Below are positions 53,215 to 61,289 of a stretch of DNA of 64,000 nt, in pieces (position 1 is the stretch's first letter; every line of letters begins with the position of its first letter). The position numbers and the translations under genes are program-made. The stretch is from CAWEHU01 sp963808965. GTDB taxonomy: Bacteria; Pseudomonadota; Alphaproteobacteria; Acetobacterales; Acetobacteraceae. The stretch spans positions 1-64,000 of the forward strand of contig CAWEHU010000027.1 of NCBI GenBank assembly GCA_963808965.1. Direction: 5' to 3'. The notes under the pieces were generated by a model. That model was given only the letters and a program-made list of their open reading frames with translations. It was not told where the DNA came from and searched no databases.

Positions 53215-53315
53215 ACCGCTATCGTTCTGACTGTGGATAAACCGCCGTCCCCGATAACAGGCGGTGCGGTAAGTTGCGACACCGGAACGTTTACCGCGAG
53301 CGTCCGCCATGGCGC

Positions 53316-53988
53316 TCAGGCCGGCGCCGGCAGCCCAAGCGGCGGGTCCGCGTGCGGGTCGGCTTGCCCGAGGGCCAACGCCAGCACCGCGGCAATGCGC
53401 GGCGGCAGATCCGGCGGCAGCCCAGCCAGAGAAGCAACCGGGCGGGAAACGGCGCGGCTGGGATCGGCGGCGGGGATGGCGGCGGCGGGCGGCGCCGGCC
53501 GCTTCGCACGCGGTGGGGCAGCCAGCGCCGGCGGCGGCTTGATCGCCAGCATGTGGCAGAGCGGGCGCAGGATGCGGCCGGCTTGCGGCGATGCCGCGAG
53601 CAGCGCCGTCATCTTCGGGTCCGCCAGCAAGTGCTCGACCTGCCCGCCATAGGCGACCGTCTCCGGCACCAGCCGGAGCAGCCAGCCGAACCCGCGCGGC
53701 AGCCGATAGGTCTGCGGCCGGGCCGGCAGACGGTATTGCTGCGGCAAAGGCGGAGCCCGGAGCCGCGCCACCGGCGCGGCGAAGCCGGCCGGCGCGCACC
53801 TTGGCGGCCAGCGCCTCGAACCGGAAGGCGAGGCGGCGCAGCCGCACCCAGGCCCTGAAGACCAATATCAGCGTCGGGACCGAGCGGTCCTGGGCGCAGC
53901 GCACGGTCGCCGCCTGGCACAGCGACTCGATGATGAGCGCCAGGCGGTACGACAGGCTGATTGGTGCGAGGGCTGGGGTCGAAAGCAT
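53316..53988 (-). CDS. Proline-rich hypothetical protein (one frameshift)
   Basis: From the ATG at 53988 (MLSTPALAPISLSYRLALII) the frame gives ESLCQAATVRCAQDRS and LAFRFEALAAKVRAG to about 53790. The rest is in the next frame: YRLPARPQTYRLPRGFGWLL, RLVPETVAYGGQVEHLLADP, LLAASPQAGRILRPLCHMLA and a Pro/Ala-rich tail. Joined length is ~224 residues. I recall similar proteins, often in several copies, from Acetobacteraceae, without known function. No signal peptide or membrane helix is visible. The frameshift may be real or an error. Confidence 0.6.
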
Positions 53989-54164
53989 CGGACAAACAGA
54001 AGGCCACAACCACCGCGTGTGTGGAACAATATAATTCCGACGCCCGGTTGCGTCCGGGTGAAGTCCCGAGTTCCCGCGTTTCCGTCCCGCGCCCTCGCGC
54101 AGGGTCAGCGAGAGGTTTTTTCGCGCACTCGTTTCCACTGAGGCCGAAACGGGATTAGCCGGAG
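53989..54164. other. Intergenic region with a plus-strand hairpin and U-tract
   Basis: No gene is seen. On the plus strand CTCGC (54094-54098) and GCGAG (54108-54112) form a short stem closely followed by AGG and TTTTTT (54116-54121). That is the shape of an intrinsic terminator or attenuator. No annotated plus-strand gene ends near it, so it may close an unrecognised short transcript or be fortuitous. Confidence 0.3.
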
Positions 54165-54644
54165 CTACCGGGCATCGATCGGCACGGCGGTTACGCTGTT
54201 GAAAGCACTGCCCCCGGTGCTCAGGGCCTGCGTCGACCAAACGAGGTAGATGAGCACCCGCTTCTCCGGGTCGAACATCCGGCTCACGCGGATTTCCTTG
54301 AAGAGCCAATTCGCCGATGCGCCGAACACAACTTCCTTGTCGGGCAATTGACCCTGGATCGTCACGGGGCCGGTAGCGCGGCAGGCGATCGAGAAGCGGT
54401 TAGGGTCGGTGGCGAGCCCGAACGATCCCTTCACGCCCCCGGTTTCGGCGCGCGACACGTAACAGCTGACGCCGCTTACCCGCGGGTCGTCGTAGCGTTC
54501 CACCAGGATTCGATCGTTCCGGCCGAGCACGCGAAACGTGGTGTCGACCGTCCCGATCCGGGTGGGATCGGCGTCCCGGGCGGCAGCAGGTAACACCAGG
54601 ATCAGGCCGCAGGCGGCGAGGACAAAGCGTATGATCGGGTTCAT
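54165..54644 (-). CDS. CreA family periplasmic protein
   Basis: The product has 159 residues. The signal peptide MNPIIRFVLAACGLILVLPA ends near AAARDADP. The CreA core is IGTVDTTFRVLGRNDRILVE, RYDDPRVSGVSCYVSRAETG, VKGSFGLATDPNRFSIACRA and FKEIRVSRMFDPEKRVLIYL. The paired cysteines (SCYV...IACRA) probably form a disulfide. CreA is conserved in proteobacteria but its function is unknown. It lies just upstream of tRNA-Ala, divergently. Confidence 0.93.
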   Translation of the reverse strand: MNPIIRFVLAACGLILVLPAAARDADPTRIGTVDTTFRVLGRNDRILVERYDDPRVSGVSCYVSRAETGGVKGSFGLATDPNRFSIACRATGPVTIQGQLPDKEVVFGASANWLFKEIRVSRMFDPEKRVLIYLVWSTQALSTGGSAFNSVTAVPIDAR

Positions 54645-54769
54645 CGAAATCCACCGTCGGGAGTGAGGGCCGGACGGTATGCCAGAGCGCCCTTCACGTC
54701 ATCGGGCCGGGCAATCCGGTGCTTGATCCGCTCAGCAGGCGGAGGCTATATGCCGCCTCCCATCCAGCC

Positions 54770-54845
54770 GGGGCCATAGCTCAGTTGGGAGAGCGCCTGA
54801 ATGGCATTCAGGAGGTCAGGGGTTCGACTCCCCTTGGCTCCACCA
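54770..54845 (+). tRNA. tRNA-Ala (anticodon GGC)
   Basis: The 76-base cloverleaf has acceptor GGGGCCA/TGGCTCC, a D-arm with AGCTCAGTTGGGAGAGC and an anticodon stem CCTGA/TCAGG with loop ATGGCAT (anticodon GGC). The T-arm is AGGGGTTCGACTCCCCT, and the 3' CCA is encoded. It reads GCC and GCU alanine codons. It is preceded by ~125 bases after the creA start. Confidence 0.97.
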
Positions 54846-54905
54846 CCGTTCCCCTAAGCCGTTGTTTCGTCGAGACCTTGCAGCCCGCAAAGCCGTGTGC
54901 GGCGG

Positions 54906-54923
54906 TTATCCACGTGATCCACA
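54906..54923 (+). promoter_or_regulatory. Two adjacent DnaA-box-like nonamers
   Basis: TTATCCACG (54906-54914) is followed directly by TGATCCACA (54915-54923). Each differs from the consensus TTATCCACA at one position. They lie 60 bases after tRNA-Ala in non-coding DNA. They could bind DnaA for titration or regulation; a chance match is possible. Confidence 0.3.
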
Positions 54924-55037
54924 AGCCTTCCACGTTGAGTTTGGGCGGCATGGGTAGACCAGCTCACGATTTCGTGTAGAAGAGCCCTCGTCGCGCTGAA
55001 GCCGTGGGGGCCTTGGCCGAGAAGGGAACGAAGCCCG

Positions 55038-55229
55038 ATGCTGACGCTAGTCTCGCGCACTATGCGGCCTGATCTCTCGGACGCGGCCCTGAGCCGTCAT
55101 TTCGCGGATGTCGCTGAGATGGCCGGGGGTGAGCAGAATTGGCGGATGGCTGAAGCATTCATCGCGCTGGCCTACATGTCGGCCGAGATACGCTATGACG
55201 ACCTTCCGGTTTTGGAGGAAGCGGCATAG
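55038..55229 (+). CDS. Hypothetical small protein
   Basis: The product has 63 residues from MLTLVSRTMRPDLSDAALSR, continuing HFADVAEMAGGEQNWRMAEA and FIALAYMSAEIRYDDLPVLE. GAAGGGAACG lies ~8 bases upstream. Composition is normal protein-like, with an amphipathic helical pattern. I do not recognise it, and a chance frame cannot be excluded. Confidence 0.4.
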   Translation: MLTLVSRTMRPDLSDAALSRHFADVAEMAGGEQNWRMAEAFIALAYMSAEIRYDDLPVLEEAA

Positions 55230-55281
55230 CTGAAACGGCATTCGCCGAGTTCACGGTGCCGGTTTGGGTGCTTGATCATGG

Positions 55282-55482
55282 CTACACCTCTCTGAGGTGA
55301 GGAGGTGTCGCCGGGGTCTGGCGGTCATCTATGCCGGAAAGGCGTTTGTCCGCTTCGATCCAAGCAGTCGCCTCGGCTTCCGATCCGAAACCGTCCGCAA
55401 ACTGGATCACTTCGCCGGGTCGGTCGATCTCGACCTTGAAGCCGAGACGAGTCGAGAGGACTCGGTATTTCGCCTCTGTCAT
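55282..55482 (-). CDS. Hypothetical small protein
   Basis: The product has 66 residues from MTEAKYRVLSTRLGFKVEID; an upstream GTG adds 3 residues. It continues RPGEVIQFADGFGSEAEATA and WIEADKRLSG. The regular beta-beta-alpha pattern with WI/KRL looks like a genuine small domain found in many alphaproteobacteria. The function is unknown. It ends 52 bases from the preceding plus-strand ORF, and both may be minor genes. Confidence 0.5.
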   Translation of the reverse strand: MTEAKYRVLSTRLGFKVEIDRPGEVIQFADGFGSEAEATAWIEADKRLSGIDDRQTPATPPHLREV

Positions 55483-55509
55483 GACATTCACGCTGGGGCA
55501 GGGTCCGCC

Positions 55510-55683
55510 CTATTTCTTCTTCTGCAACCGGCTCAGCAGATCGTTCACCGTGCTCAGCGCCCGTGCGATGGCAGCCTGCGTCTTGGGGTTCTGCTGCTCA
55601 GTAAAACGCGTAAGAAGCTTCGCCAGACGCGCCGTAACAGTAGATGGCTGCTCAGGCGGCTGGGGTGCGGATGGCTGTTCCAT
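55510..55683 (-). CDS. Hypothetical small protein
   Basis: The product has 57 residues from MEQPSAPQPPEQPSTVTARL behind CTGGGGGC, continuing AKLLTRFTEQQNPKTQAAIA and RALSTVNDLLSRLQKKK. A proline-rich start is followed by an amphipathic helix with a basic end. The frame is open further upstream, but that part is arginine-rich and unlikely to be translated. The function is unknown. Confidence 0.4.
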   Translation of the reverse strand: MEQPSAPQPPEQPSTVTARLAKLLTRFTEQQNPKTQAAIARALSTVNDLLSRLQKKK

Positions 55684-55840
55684 GCCCCCAGGATAGCGCT
55701 TCTGCTGGATCGAACCCAAGCCTGACCGCTCAGGCAACGCTTTGTTAGCGCGTTGGTGACGACCTCCACGCCGTTTCGGAGCGTGACGCCGGGCAACGAC
55801 TTTCGGCAACTGATTTTCCCCCTTCAGCCCGGCCCGCCGC

Positions 55841-56043
55841 TAGAACTTGTTTAGGCCAACTGGAAACACGTGAACGCAAAACTCCGCTCATCCCCGCGAA
55901 GGCGGGGATCCAGGTCTCGCACAAGAAAGGGTGACATTGTATGGCGGGACGGGGTTCCTGCTTTTACGGGCCTGGGTTCCCGCTTCCGCGGGAACGAACG
56001 GGGGATGGCCGAGGCACTCACAGTCAGCCCAAAACGAGTTTAG
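55841..56043 (-). repeat. MITE-like ~203-bp repeat, copy 2 (inverted relative to copy 1)
   Basis: Nearly identical (~98%) to the reverse complement of 8129-8330, with the same end sequences and both internal hairpins. It is flanked by TAG on both sides on the plus strand, the complement of the CTA flanks of copy 1. It lies in the 434-base gene-free gap between the small ORF at 55510 and the dehydrogenase at 56118. Beyond it the gap holds nothing recognisable. Confidence 0.85.
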
Positions 56044-56117
56044 ATCACCGCCCGGGTCAGGCAGGCCGCCGCCCGTATTTTTCATGCTCTTTCGGACCGC
56101 CGCGCCGTCCAGGGATC

Positions 56118-57017
56118 TCAGCTTATGCGCTGCGCCCGCCCGGCTTCATACAGGCGGGCTACGGACGCGCTGTCCTGCATGCCGTTCCCTGCGGCGACAT
56201 AGGCGTGATAGCGGGCTATGGCGGTGCTCAGGAGAGGCAGATCGAGACCTAACGCATGCGCGAACGCGGCGACGTTCAGCAGGTCCTTATCGAGTTGCCG
56301 CGCGTAGCCCTTCGGCGGATCGAAGGCGCGGGCCTGCATTTGCGGGTAGATTCGTTGCAGGACGACACTGTCCGCCATGCCGCCCGCGAGGCAGGCAGGC
56401 AACCGCGCCGGATCTAACTCGGTCGCCTCCGCGAGCGCCAGAATTTCCGCCATGAGCACATATCCGGTGCCCACGATGGCTTGGTTCAGGATCTTTGCGG
56501 TCTGCCCCGCGCCCAGCGGACCCGCGTGCGTCAAGTTCGCGGCGAGGTCCTGCAGCACCGGGCGTGCTTGCGCGAACGCCCGTGCGTCCCCGCCGGCCAT
56601 GATCGTGAGCTGCCCCGTTATCGCCAGGTCCGGTCCACCTGAGACCGGTGCGTCCACCCACATCATCCCCGCCTCTGTCGCCAGCCTTCCGGCCAGCGCC
56701 CGGGTGCGGTCGGGATTGATGGTGGACGCATCGATGAGCAGCCCGGCGTTGCCTGGACTCCGCGCAAGCCCGCGTGGGCCGAAGCAGCATTCCTCCACCG
56801 CGTCGCCGTCCAGCACGCATAAGATGACGATGTTGCTAAGAGCGCGCACCCCGTCGGGTTCGTCCGCCCATTCGACCCCGGCGTCGCTCACCTCGGCATA
56901 ACGCTCCGGCTCGCGGTTCCACGCCGTAACGGCCCAGCCCCGCTCTCGCAGGCGCCGTACCATGGGCACGCCCATGATTCCCAGGCCGATGAAGCCGATG
57001 CGCGGACGGTCATTCAT
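56118..57017 (-). CDS. NAD(P)-dependent beta-hydroxyacid dehydrogenase
   Basis: The product has 299 residues. The Rossmann start is PRIGFIGLGIMGVPMVRRLR. The substrate motif is WVDAPVSGGPDLAITGQLTI, and the catalytic lysine helix is GAGQTAKILNQAIVGTGYVL. The C-terminal part includes GYARQLDKDLLNVAAFAHAL. The family includes 3-hydroxyisobutyrate, tartronate-semialdehyde and 6-phosphogluconate dehydrogenases. DxGxT-like DAPVSGG and the K in KILNQ are canonical. The substrate within the family is not predicted. Confidence 0.92.
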   Translation of the reverse strand: MNDRPRIGFIGLGIMGVPMVRRLRERGWAVTAWNREPERYAEVSDAGVEWADEPDGVRALSNIVILCVLDGDAVEECCFGPRGLARSPGNAGLLIDASTINPDRTRALAGRLATEAGMMWVDAPVSGGPDLAITGQLTIMAGGDARAFAQARPVLQDLAANLTHAGPLGAGQTAKILNQAIVGTGYVLMAEILALAEATELDPARLPACLAGGMADSVVLQRIYPQMQARAFDPPKGYARQLDKDLLNVAAFAHALGLDLPLLSTAIARYHAYVAAGNGMQDSASVARLYEAGRAQRIS

Positions 57018-57075
57018 GCGGGCCTCCTGCGATAGCGGCTAAGCCATCCAGACAGGAACCGGCTCGCGCCCAGAC

Positions 57076-57106
57076 AAAAGCGAGCACGGTCAAGCTGACC
57101 GTGCTC
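57076..57106 (-). terminator. Rho-independent terminator of the XRE regulator gene
   Basis: GAGCACGGTCA (57082-57092) and TGACCGTGCTC (57096-57106) form a perfect 11-bp stem with a 3-base loop. On the minus strand the stem is followed by GCTTTTGTC (57081 down to 57073). It starts 35 bases after the stop of the XRE gene on that strand, an ideal position for an intrinsic terminator. Confidence 0.8.
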
Positions 57107-57140
57107 TAGCCCCTAACGAGTGACCTCCGCTGCGGAACGT

Positions 57141-57635
57141 TCAGGCCTCGGTCGCCTCGCCGTGCTGGGACTGGGCTGCGAGAGCGCGGGCCATCTGACT
57201 GAGGGCCTCCTGATGCTTCTCGTTGTCGATCGCCGCGAAGTTGCGGGCCAGCTCCAGACACATGCGTTGGCGTTGGGTCATCTCGGAGTGATGGGCTTCG
57301 GCCGCGAGACCCTCGAAAAACCACGATACGGGCACGCTCAAGACCTGTGCGATCTCATAGAGGCGTCCGGCCGAAATGCGGTTCAGGCCGCGCTCGTACT
57401 TATGGGCCTGCTGGTAGGTCACTCCGATCATCTGCGCGAGCTGCTGCTGCGACAGGCCCAACATGACCCGGCGCTCCCGGATGCGGTTCCCGACATGCCG
57501 GTCGGCGGCGCTGGCCCGTGCGCTCGAGCGCGGCTCATGCTCCGAGTTGTCCAGAGGCTCCTTCCCGACCGACTTCGAGATGTGGCCTTTGGCATCGGAA
57601 CGCGTAACCGTCGAGGGCTCAACTATTTCGGACAC
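57141..57635 (-). CDS. XRE-family transcriptional regulator
   Basis: The product has 164 residues. An N-terminal ~45-residue polar segment precedes a helix-turn-helix: NRIRERRVMLGLSQQQLAQM, IGVTYQQAHKYERGLNRISA and GRLYEIAQVLSVPVSWFFEG. The long C-terminal helix is MTQRQRMCLELARNFAAIDN. Cro/CI-type regulators with this VTYQQAHKYERGLNRISA core are common in alphaproteobacteria and are tied to motility or cell-cycle control. The target is unknown. It is monocistronic, ending at the strong hairpin at 57082-57106. Confidence 0.9.
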   Translation of the reverse strand: MSEIVEPSTVTRSDAKGHISKSVGKEPLDNSEHEPRSSARASAADRHVGNRIRERRVMLGLSQQQLAQMIGVTYQQAHKYERGLNRISAGRLYEIAQVLSVPVSWFFEGLAAEAHHSEMTQRQRMCLELARNFAAIDNEKHQEALSQMARALAAQSQHGEATEA

Positions 57636-57764
57636 AGCAACATCTCCTCAGAACTCGTGCGGGCTTCGGCCTCAGCAACATACACGACCTAGCCGCATGT
57701 TCCCGTATCGCGTGAGCAGAAACACCTCTCTTCACGCATTAGTGTTTACGGCTCCCCGAATACG

Positions 57765-58469
57765 TCAGCTTCTGCCCCCTTTTTCCACCGGCCTGCGGAA
57801 CTCGGTCGTGGAAGAAGCGGGGTCGGGCGCTGCTTGCAGCCGAGGTTGGCTCGCGTTCTCCGGGTTCCGCGCTCCGGAGGCTTCGGCGAGCTGCTTGCGC
57901 AATCTCTCCACCTCGGCTTGCAAGGCGGCGATCTCCTGCCCCGCGGTCACAGGAGTGGAAGGAAGGCCGCCCTCTTCCCGGTTCCCTTCTCCCGTCGGGT
58001 GATAGAAGGGCGTGAACAAGCTCAGGGCCCGTTCCATCATCGCCAGGTTTTGCCGGCTCATCTCCTCCATGTTCCCGAATGGGAAAAAGCCTCCCATCGT
58101 CGCCCGCATCTGCTGCTGCTGGTGGGCGAAGGCCGCCATTGCCTGTTCGAGATAACGAGGGACCAGGTTTTGTAGGCTGTCGCCGTAGAACCCGATCAGG
58201 TGGCGAAGGAAGCTGGTCGGGAGCATCGCCCGCCCCTTGCCTTCCTCCTCGACGATGATCTGGGTCAAGACGCTCCGGGTGATGTCCTCGCCGCTTTTCG
58301 CGTCATAGACCACGAAATCGCGGCCTTTGCGGACCATGTCGGCCAGGTTGTCGAGGGTGATGTAGCTCGAGCTCTCGGTATTGTAGAGGCGACGGTTGGC
58401 GTATTTCTTGACGACGACAGGCGGGGCTTCCGCCGGCTTGTCCGATTCTGTTCGGGCAGGTTCTGACAT
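57765..58469 (-). CDS. phaR: Polyhydroxyalkanoate synthesis repressor PhaR
   Basis: The product has 234 residues. The PHB-accumulation DNA-binding domain is VVVKKYANRRLYNTESSSYI, TLDNLADMVRKGRDFVVYDA and KSGEDITRSVLTQIIVEEEG. The following helical granule-associated part is LRHLIGFYGDSLQNLVPRYL and AMAAFAHQQQQMRATMGGFF. PhaR binds PHB granules and represses phasin and its own genes. It lies 295 bases upstream of the XRE gene, and 254 bases separate it from the divergent FMN reductase. Confidence 0.95.
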   Translation of the reverse strand: MSEPARTESDKPAEAPPVVVKKYANRRLYNTESSSYITLDNLADMVRKGRDFVVYDAKSGEDITRSVLTQIIVEEEGKGRAMLPTSFLRHLIGFYGDSLQNLVPRYLEQAMAAFAHQQQQMRATMGGFFPFGNMEEMSRQNLAMMERALSLFTPFYHPTGEGNREEGGLPSTPVTAGQEIAALQAEVERLRKQLAEASGARNPENASQPRLQAAPDPASSTTEFRRPVEKGGRS

Positions 58470-58722
58470 AGGTACTCGGAAGAAGCTGTTCGCCTAAGAT
58501 GCGATCTTCATCGCAGGTGCGAAAGTCCTATTCGAGAGAATAGTCGGCTCCGATTTGTCAAGAAAGAACTCGGTCGCATTCTGTGGAAGCGAGTGTCTGG
58601 CCGACACCCGTCCATCGCGCGGTGGCCCCGGACCCGCCAACCCCCGCCATTGACGGAAATCCGGCTGCCTGCATCCTGTCGTGACCGCCTGAATGATTGG
58701 TGCGGTCCGGGAGGAGACATCC

Positions 58723-59286
58723 ATGAGCGATCAGAGGGCGATCACGGTGCTCGGCATCGCCGGCAGCCTACGCAAGGCCTCCTATAATCGGGCGGCGTTG
58801 CGGGCGGCCGTGGAACTGGCCCCCGACGGCATGCATCTGGAGACGTTCGATATCGCGCCGATCCCCGTGTACAACGAGGACCTCCGTGAGCAGGGGTATC
58901 CCCCGCCGGTACAGGAAATGCGTGACCGGATGGGGGCGGCGGATGCGTTGCTGTTCGTCACGCCGGAGTACAACTACTCGATTCCCGGCGTGCTGAAGAA
59001 TGCCATCGACTGGGCGTCACGGCCGCCGGGACAGCCGTTCGACGGCAAGCCGATCGCCATCATGGGCGCGAGCCCCGGAATGCTCGGCAGCGCCCGGGCG
59101 CAATACCATCTGCGGCAGTGCTTCGTTTTCCTCAACGGAATGGTTCTCAACCGGCCCGAGGTGATGATCGCGAACGCGAGCAACCGGTTCGACGCCGAGG
59201 GGAAGCTGACCGACGACGGGACGCGCAAGATCATCGCATCGCTGCTCGAAGCGTTGCGCGACTGGACGCTTCGCCTGAAGCGATAA
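58723..59286 (+). CDS. NADPH-dependent FMN reductase
   Basis: The product has 187 residues from MSDQRAITVLGIAGSLRKAS behind GGGAGGAGAC. The flavodoxin-like FMN fold shows in GIAGSLRKASYNRAALRAAV, the conserved VTPEYNYSIPGVLKNAIDWA (PEYN), and GKPIAIMGASPGMLGSARAQ. Family members (ChrR/YieF/AzoR-like) reduce chromate, quinones or azo dyes. It is followed by a 43-base gap and an MFS gene on the same strand. Confidence 0.93.
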   Translation: MSDQRAITVLGIAGSLRKASYNRAALRAAVELAPDGMHLETFDIAPIPVYNEDLREQGYPPPVQEMRDRMGAADALLFVTPEYNYSIPGVLKNAIDWASRPPGQPFDGKPIAIMGASPGMLGSARAQYHLRQCFVFLNGMVLNRPEVMIANASNRFDAEGKLTDDGTRKIIASLLEALRDWTLRLKR

Positions 59287-59329
59287 CCGCCGGCCGTTAT
59301 CGAGATTCAACGACGCGCTGGAGACGTAG

Positions 59330-60688
59330 ATGGTCGCCATAGCTCAGCCGATTCAGCCGATGCAAGAGACCGACGCCGCAGACCGGCGCCGGCGTATCCT
59401 CGCCATCGTCGGCGGATCGTCCGGCAACCTCGTCGAGTGGTACGATTTTTACGTCTACTCGTTCGGCGCGCTGTATTTTGCCCCCGCTTTCTTCCCATCC
59501 GGGGACCGTACGACCCAGCTGATGAACGCGGCCGGCGTGTTCGCGGCCGGCTTCCTGATGCGGCCGCTGGGAGGCTGGCTGTTCGGTCGCATCGCCGACA
59601 GGAGCGGCCGGCGCGCGGCGATGATGATCTCCGTGCTGATGATGTGCGCCGGCTCGTTGATCATCGCGGTGCTGCCCACCTACGCCGCGATCGGCGCGGC
59701 GGCGCCCTTGCTTCTCCTGCTCGCCCGCTTGGCGCAGGGTCTGTCCGTCGGTGGCGAGTACGGCACCAGCGCCACCTATATGAGTGAGGTCGCGATCGGG
59801 GGGCATCGCGGCTTCTACGCATCGTTCCAATACGTGACGCTGATCGGCGGGCAGCTCCTGGCGCTGCTGGTGCTTGTCGTTCTCCAGCAGTCCCTTAGTC
59901 TCGATCAGCTGCGTGGTTGGGGATGGCGGGTTCCCTTCGCTATCGGCGCGCTGGCCGCGGTGATCGCGCTGTTCTTGCGCCGCTCGCTCGCTGAGACCGC
60001 CTCGGAGGAAACTCGCAACCGCCGCGAGGCGGGCTCCCTCCGGGCGCTGTTCCGGCAGCATCCGAAGGCGCTGGCGATGGTGATGGTGATGGGTCTCACC
60101 GCCGGCGGCTCCCTCATCTTCTATACTTATACCACGTATATGCAGAAATATTTGGTCAACACCGCCGGGATGGACGCGGCGGTCGCGAGCGGCGTGATGA
60201 CTGCCGTGCTGCTCGCCTACATGGTGTTGCAGCCGGTATTCGGCGCATTGTCGGACCGCATCGGCCGCAAGATGTCGCTCATCTGCTTCGGCATCCTCGC
60301 GGTCCTCACGACGATTCCGCTGCTCGGAGCTATCGGCCGGGTCTCGAACCCGGTCGTCGCGTTCATGTTGATTTTCGCGGCCCTCGCGGTGGTCAGCTTT
60401 TACACCTCGATCAGTGGATTGGTGAAGGCGGAGCTGTTTCCGACCGAGGTGCGCGCGCTCGGCGTCGGGCTCTCGTACGCGATCGCCAATGCCCTATTCG
60501 GCGGAACCGCTGAATACGTCGCACTATGGTGCAAGTCGGCAGGGCATGAGGGATGGTTCGCGTGGTACGTCACCGTGCTTTGCCTGGTTGCCTTCCTCGT
60601 GGCGCTTTGGATGCCGGACACGCGCAAGCGTGGGTATCTCGACGGCAGCGGCCAGGTGGAACCCGCAACCGCCCGTGTTTACCAATAA
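59330..60688 (+). CDS. MFS dicarboxylate permease (KgtP/PcaT-like)
   Basis: The product has 452 residues with 12 helices. The MHS-family start is IVGGSSGNLVEWYDFYVYSF, followed by GGWLFGRIADRSGRRAAMMI, ARLAQGLSVGGEYGTSATYM, YTYTTYMQKYLVNTAGMDA and LVKAELFPTEVRALGVGLSY. The family imports alpha-ketoglutarate or related dicarboxylates with protons. The GGAG before the ATG supports the start. Confidence 0.93.
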   Translation: MVAIAQPIQPMQETDAADRRRRILAIVGGSSGNLVEWYDFYVYSFGALYFAPAFFPSGDRTTQLMNAAGVFAAGFLMRPLGGWLFGRIADRSGRRAAMMISVLMMCAGSLIIAVLPTYAAIGAAAPLLLLLARLAQGLSVGGEYGTSATYMSEVAIGGHRGFYASFQYVTLIGGQLLALLVLVVLQQSLSLDQLRGWGWRVPFAIGALAAVIALFLRRSLAETASEETRNRREAGSLRALFRQHPKALAMVMVMGLTAGGSLIFYTYTTYMQKYLVNTAGMDAAVASGVMTAVLLAYMVLQPVFGALSDRIGRKMSLICFGILAVLTTIPLLGAIGRVSNPVVAFMLIFAALAVVSFYTSISGLVKAELFPTEVRALGVGLSYAIANALFGGTAEYVALWCKSAGHEGWFAWYVTVLCLVAFLVALWMPDTRKRGYLDGSGQVEPATARVYQ

Positions 60689-60744
60689 CTCACCGTAACG
60701 GTGGAGCATGCCGGCGACCGAGCTTTGCTGGAGCCGATCGAAGC

Positions 60745-61248
60745 ATGCATGCACATTTGCAAAAAGTCCTTGCCGTGGCCCTGCATCCGGACACCTGCGA
60801 CGGGGAGGCAACCGCGGCTTTTACCGTGGCGCGGCGTTTGGCCGCGAAGAACGGTTCCGCCGATCTTCCCGTAGCTGAGGCCAAGATCATTTCACGGGCG
60901 GGGAGTTCGGCCGGAGCTGGGCGCGAGGGGCCTCGAGCGGGCTCGCCGCAGCAGCGGACTGCTTGGCGCGTCAGCATACGAGCCGACCGGTTGCATGAGT
61001 TCCTGGGCGTTCTGATCGGCAAGGCTGGCGCGACCGGCGTCGTGCTGTCGCTCACGACCTTCGCTCTGCTCGGTAGGCACGTGCATACGCCGAGTCGGCT
61101 GGAGTTCGATCTCAAAGGCCCGCGCGGAGCCGTGGAGGCGCTGGACGGCTGGATCGAGTTCTTACATGGTCGGTGCGGGATTCCGGGTGCGCCGAAGTCG
61201 TTCGCCGCGCGAGGCCACCAGCACGCGCGGAGAAGACCTTTTCCGTAG
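60745..61248 (+). CDS. Hypothetical protein (weakly DUF2786-like N-terminus)
   Basis: The product has 167 residues from MHAHLQKVLAVALHPDTCDG. The N-terminal pattern EATAAFTVARRLAAKNG is like the DUF2786 repeat seen in phage and plasmid proteins. The middle contains WRVSIRADRLHEFLGVLIGK and GATGVVLSLTTFALLGRHVH, then a basic end. It may be a mobile-element-type gene. I cannot assign a function. It converges on the epoxide hydrolase. Confidence 0.5.
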   Translation: MHAHLQKVLAVALHPDTCDGEATAAFTVARRLAAKNGSADLPVAEAKIISRAGSSAGAGREGPRAGSPQQRTAWRVSIRADRLHEFLGVLIGKAGATGVVLSLTTFALLGRHVHTPSRLEFDLKGPRGAVEALDGWIEFLHGRCGIPGAPKSFAARGHQHARRRPFP

Positions 61249-61289
61249 GCAGTGACTCCTGGCTTCCAAGGAGGCGCCTCCGCGGCCTT

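Noticed and set aside
52492..54309. 605-residue minus-strand open frame across the methyltransferase and hypothetical gene
   Set aside because: It is a composite of antisense and out-of-frame sequence; only the short segment from 53988 to about 53790 is part of a plausible protein.
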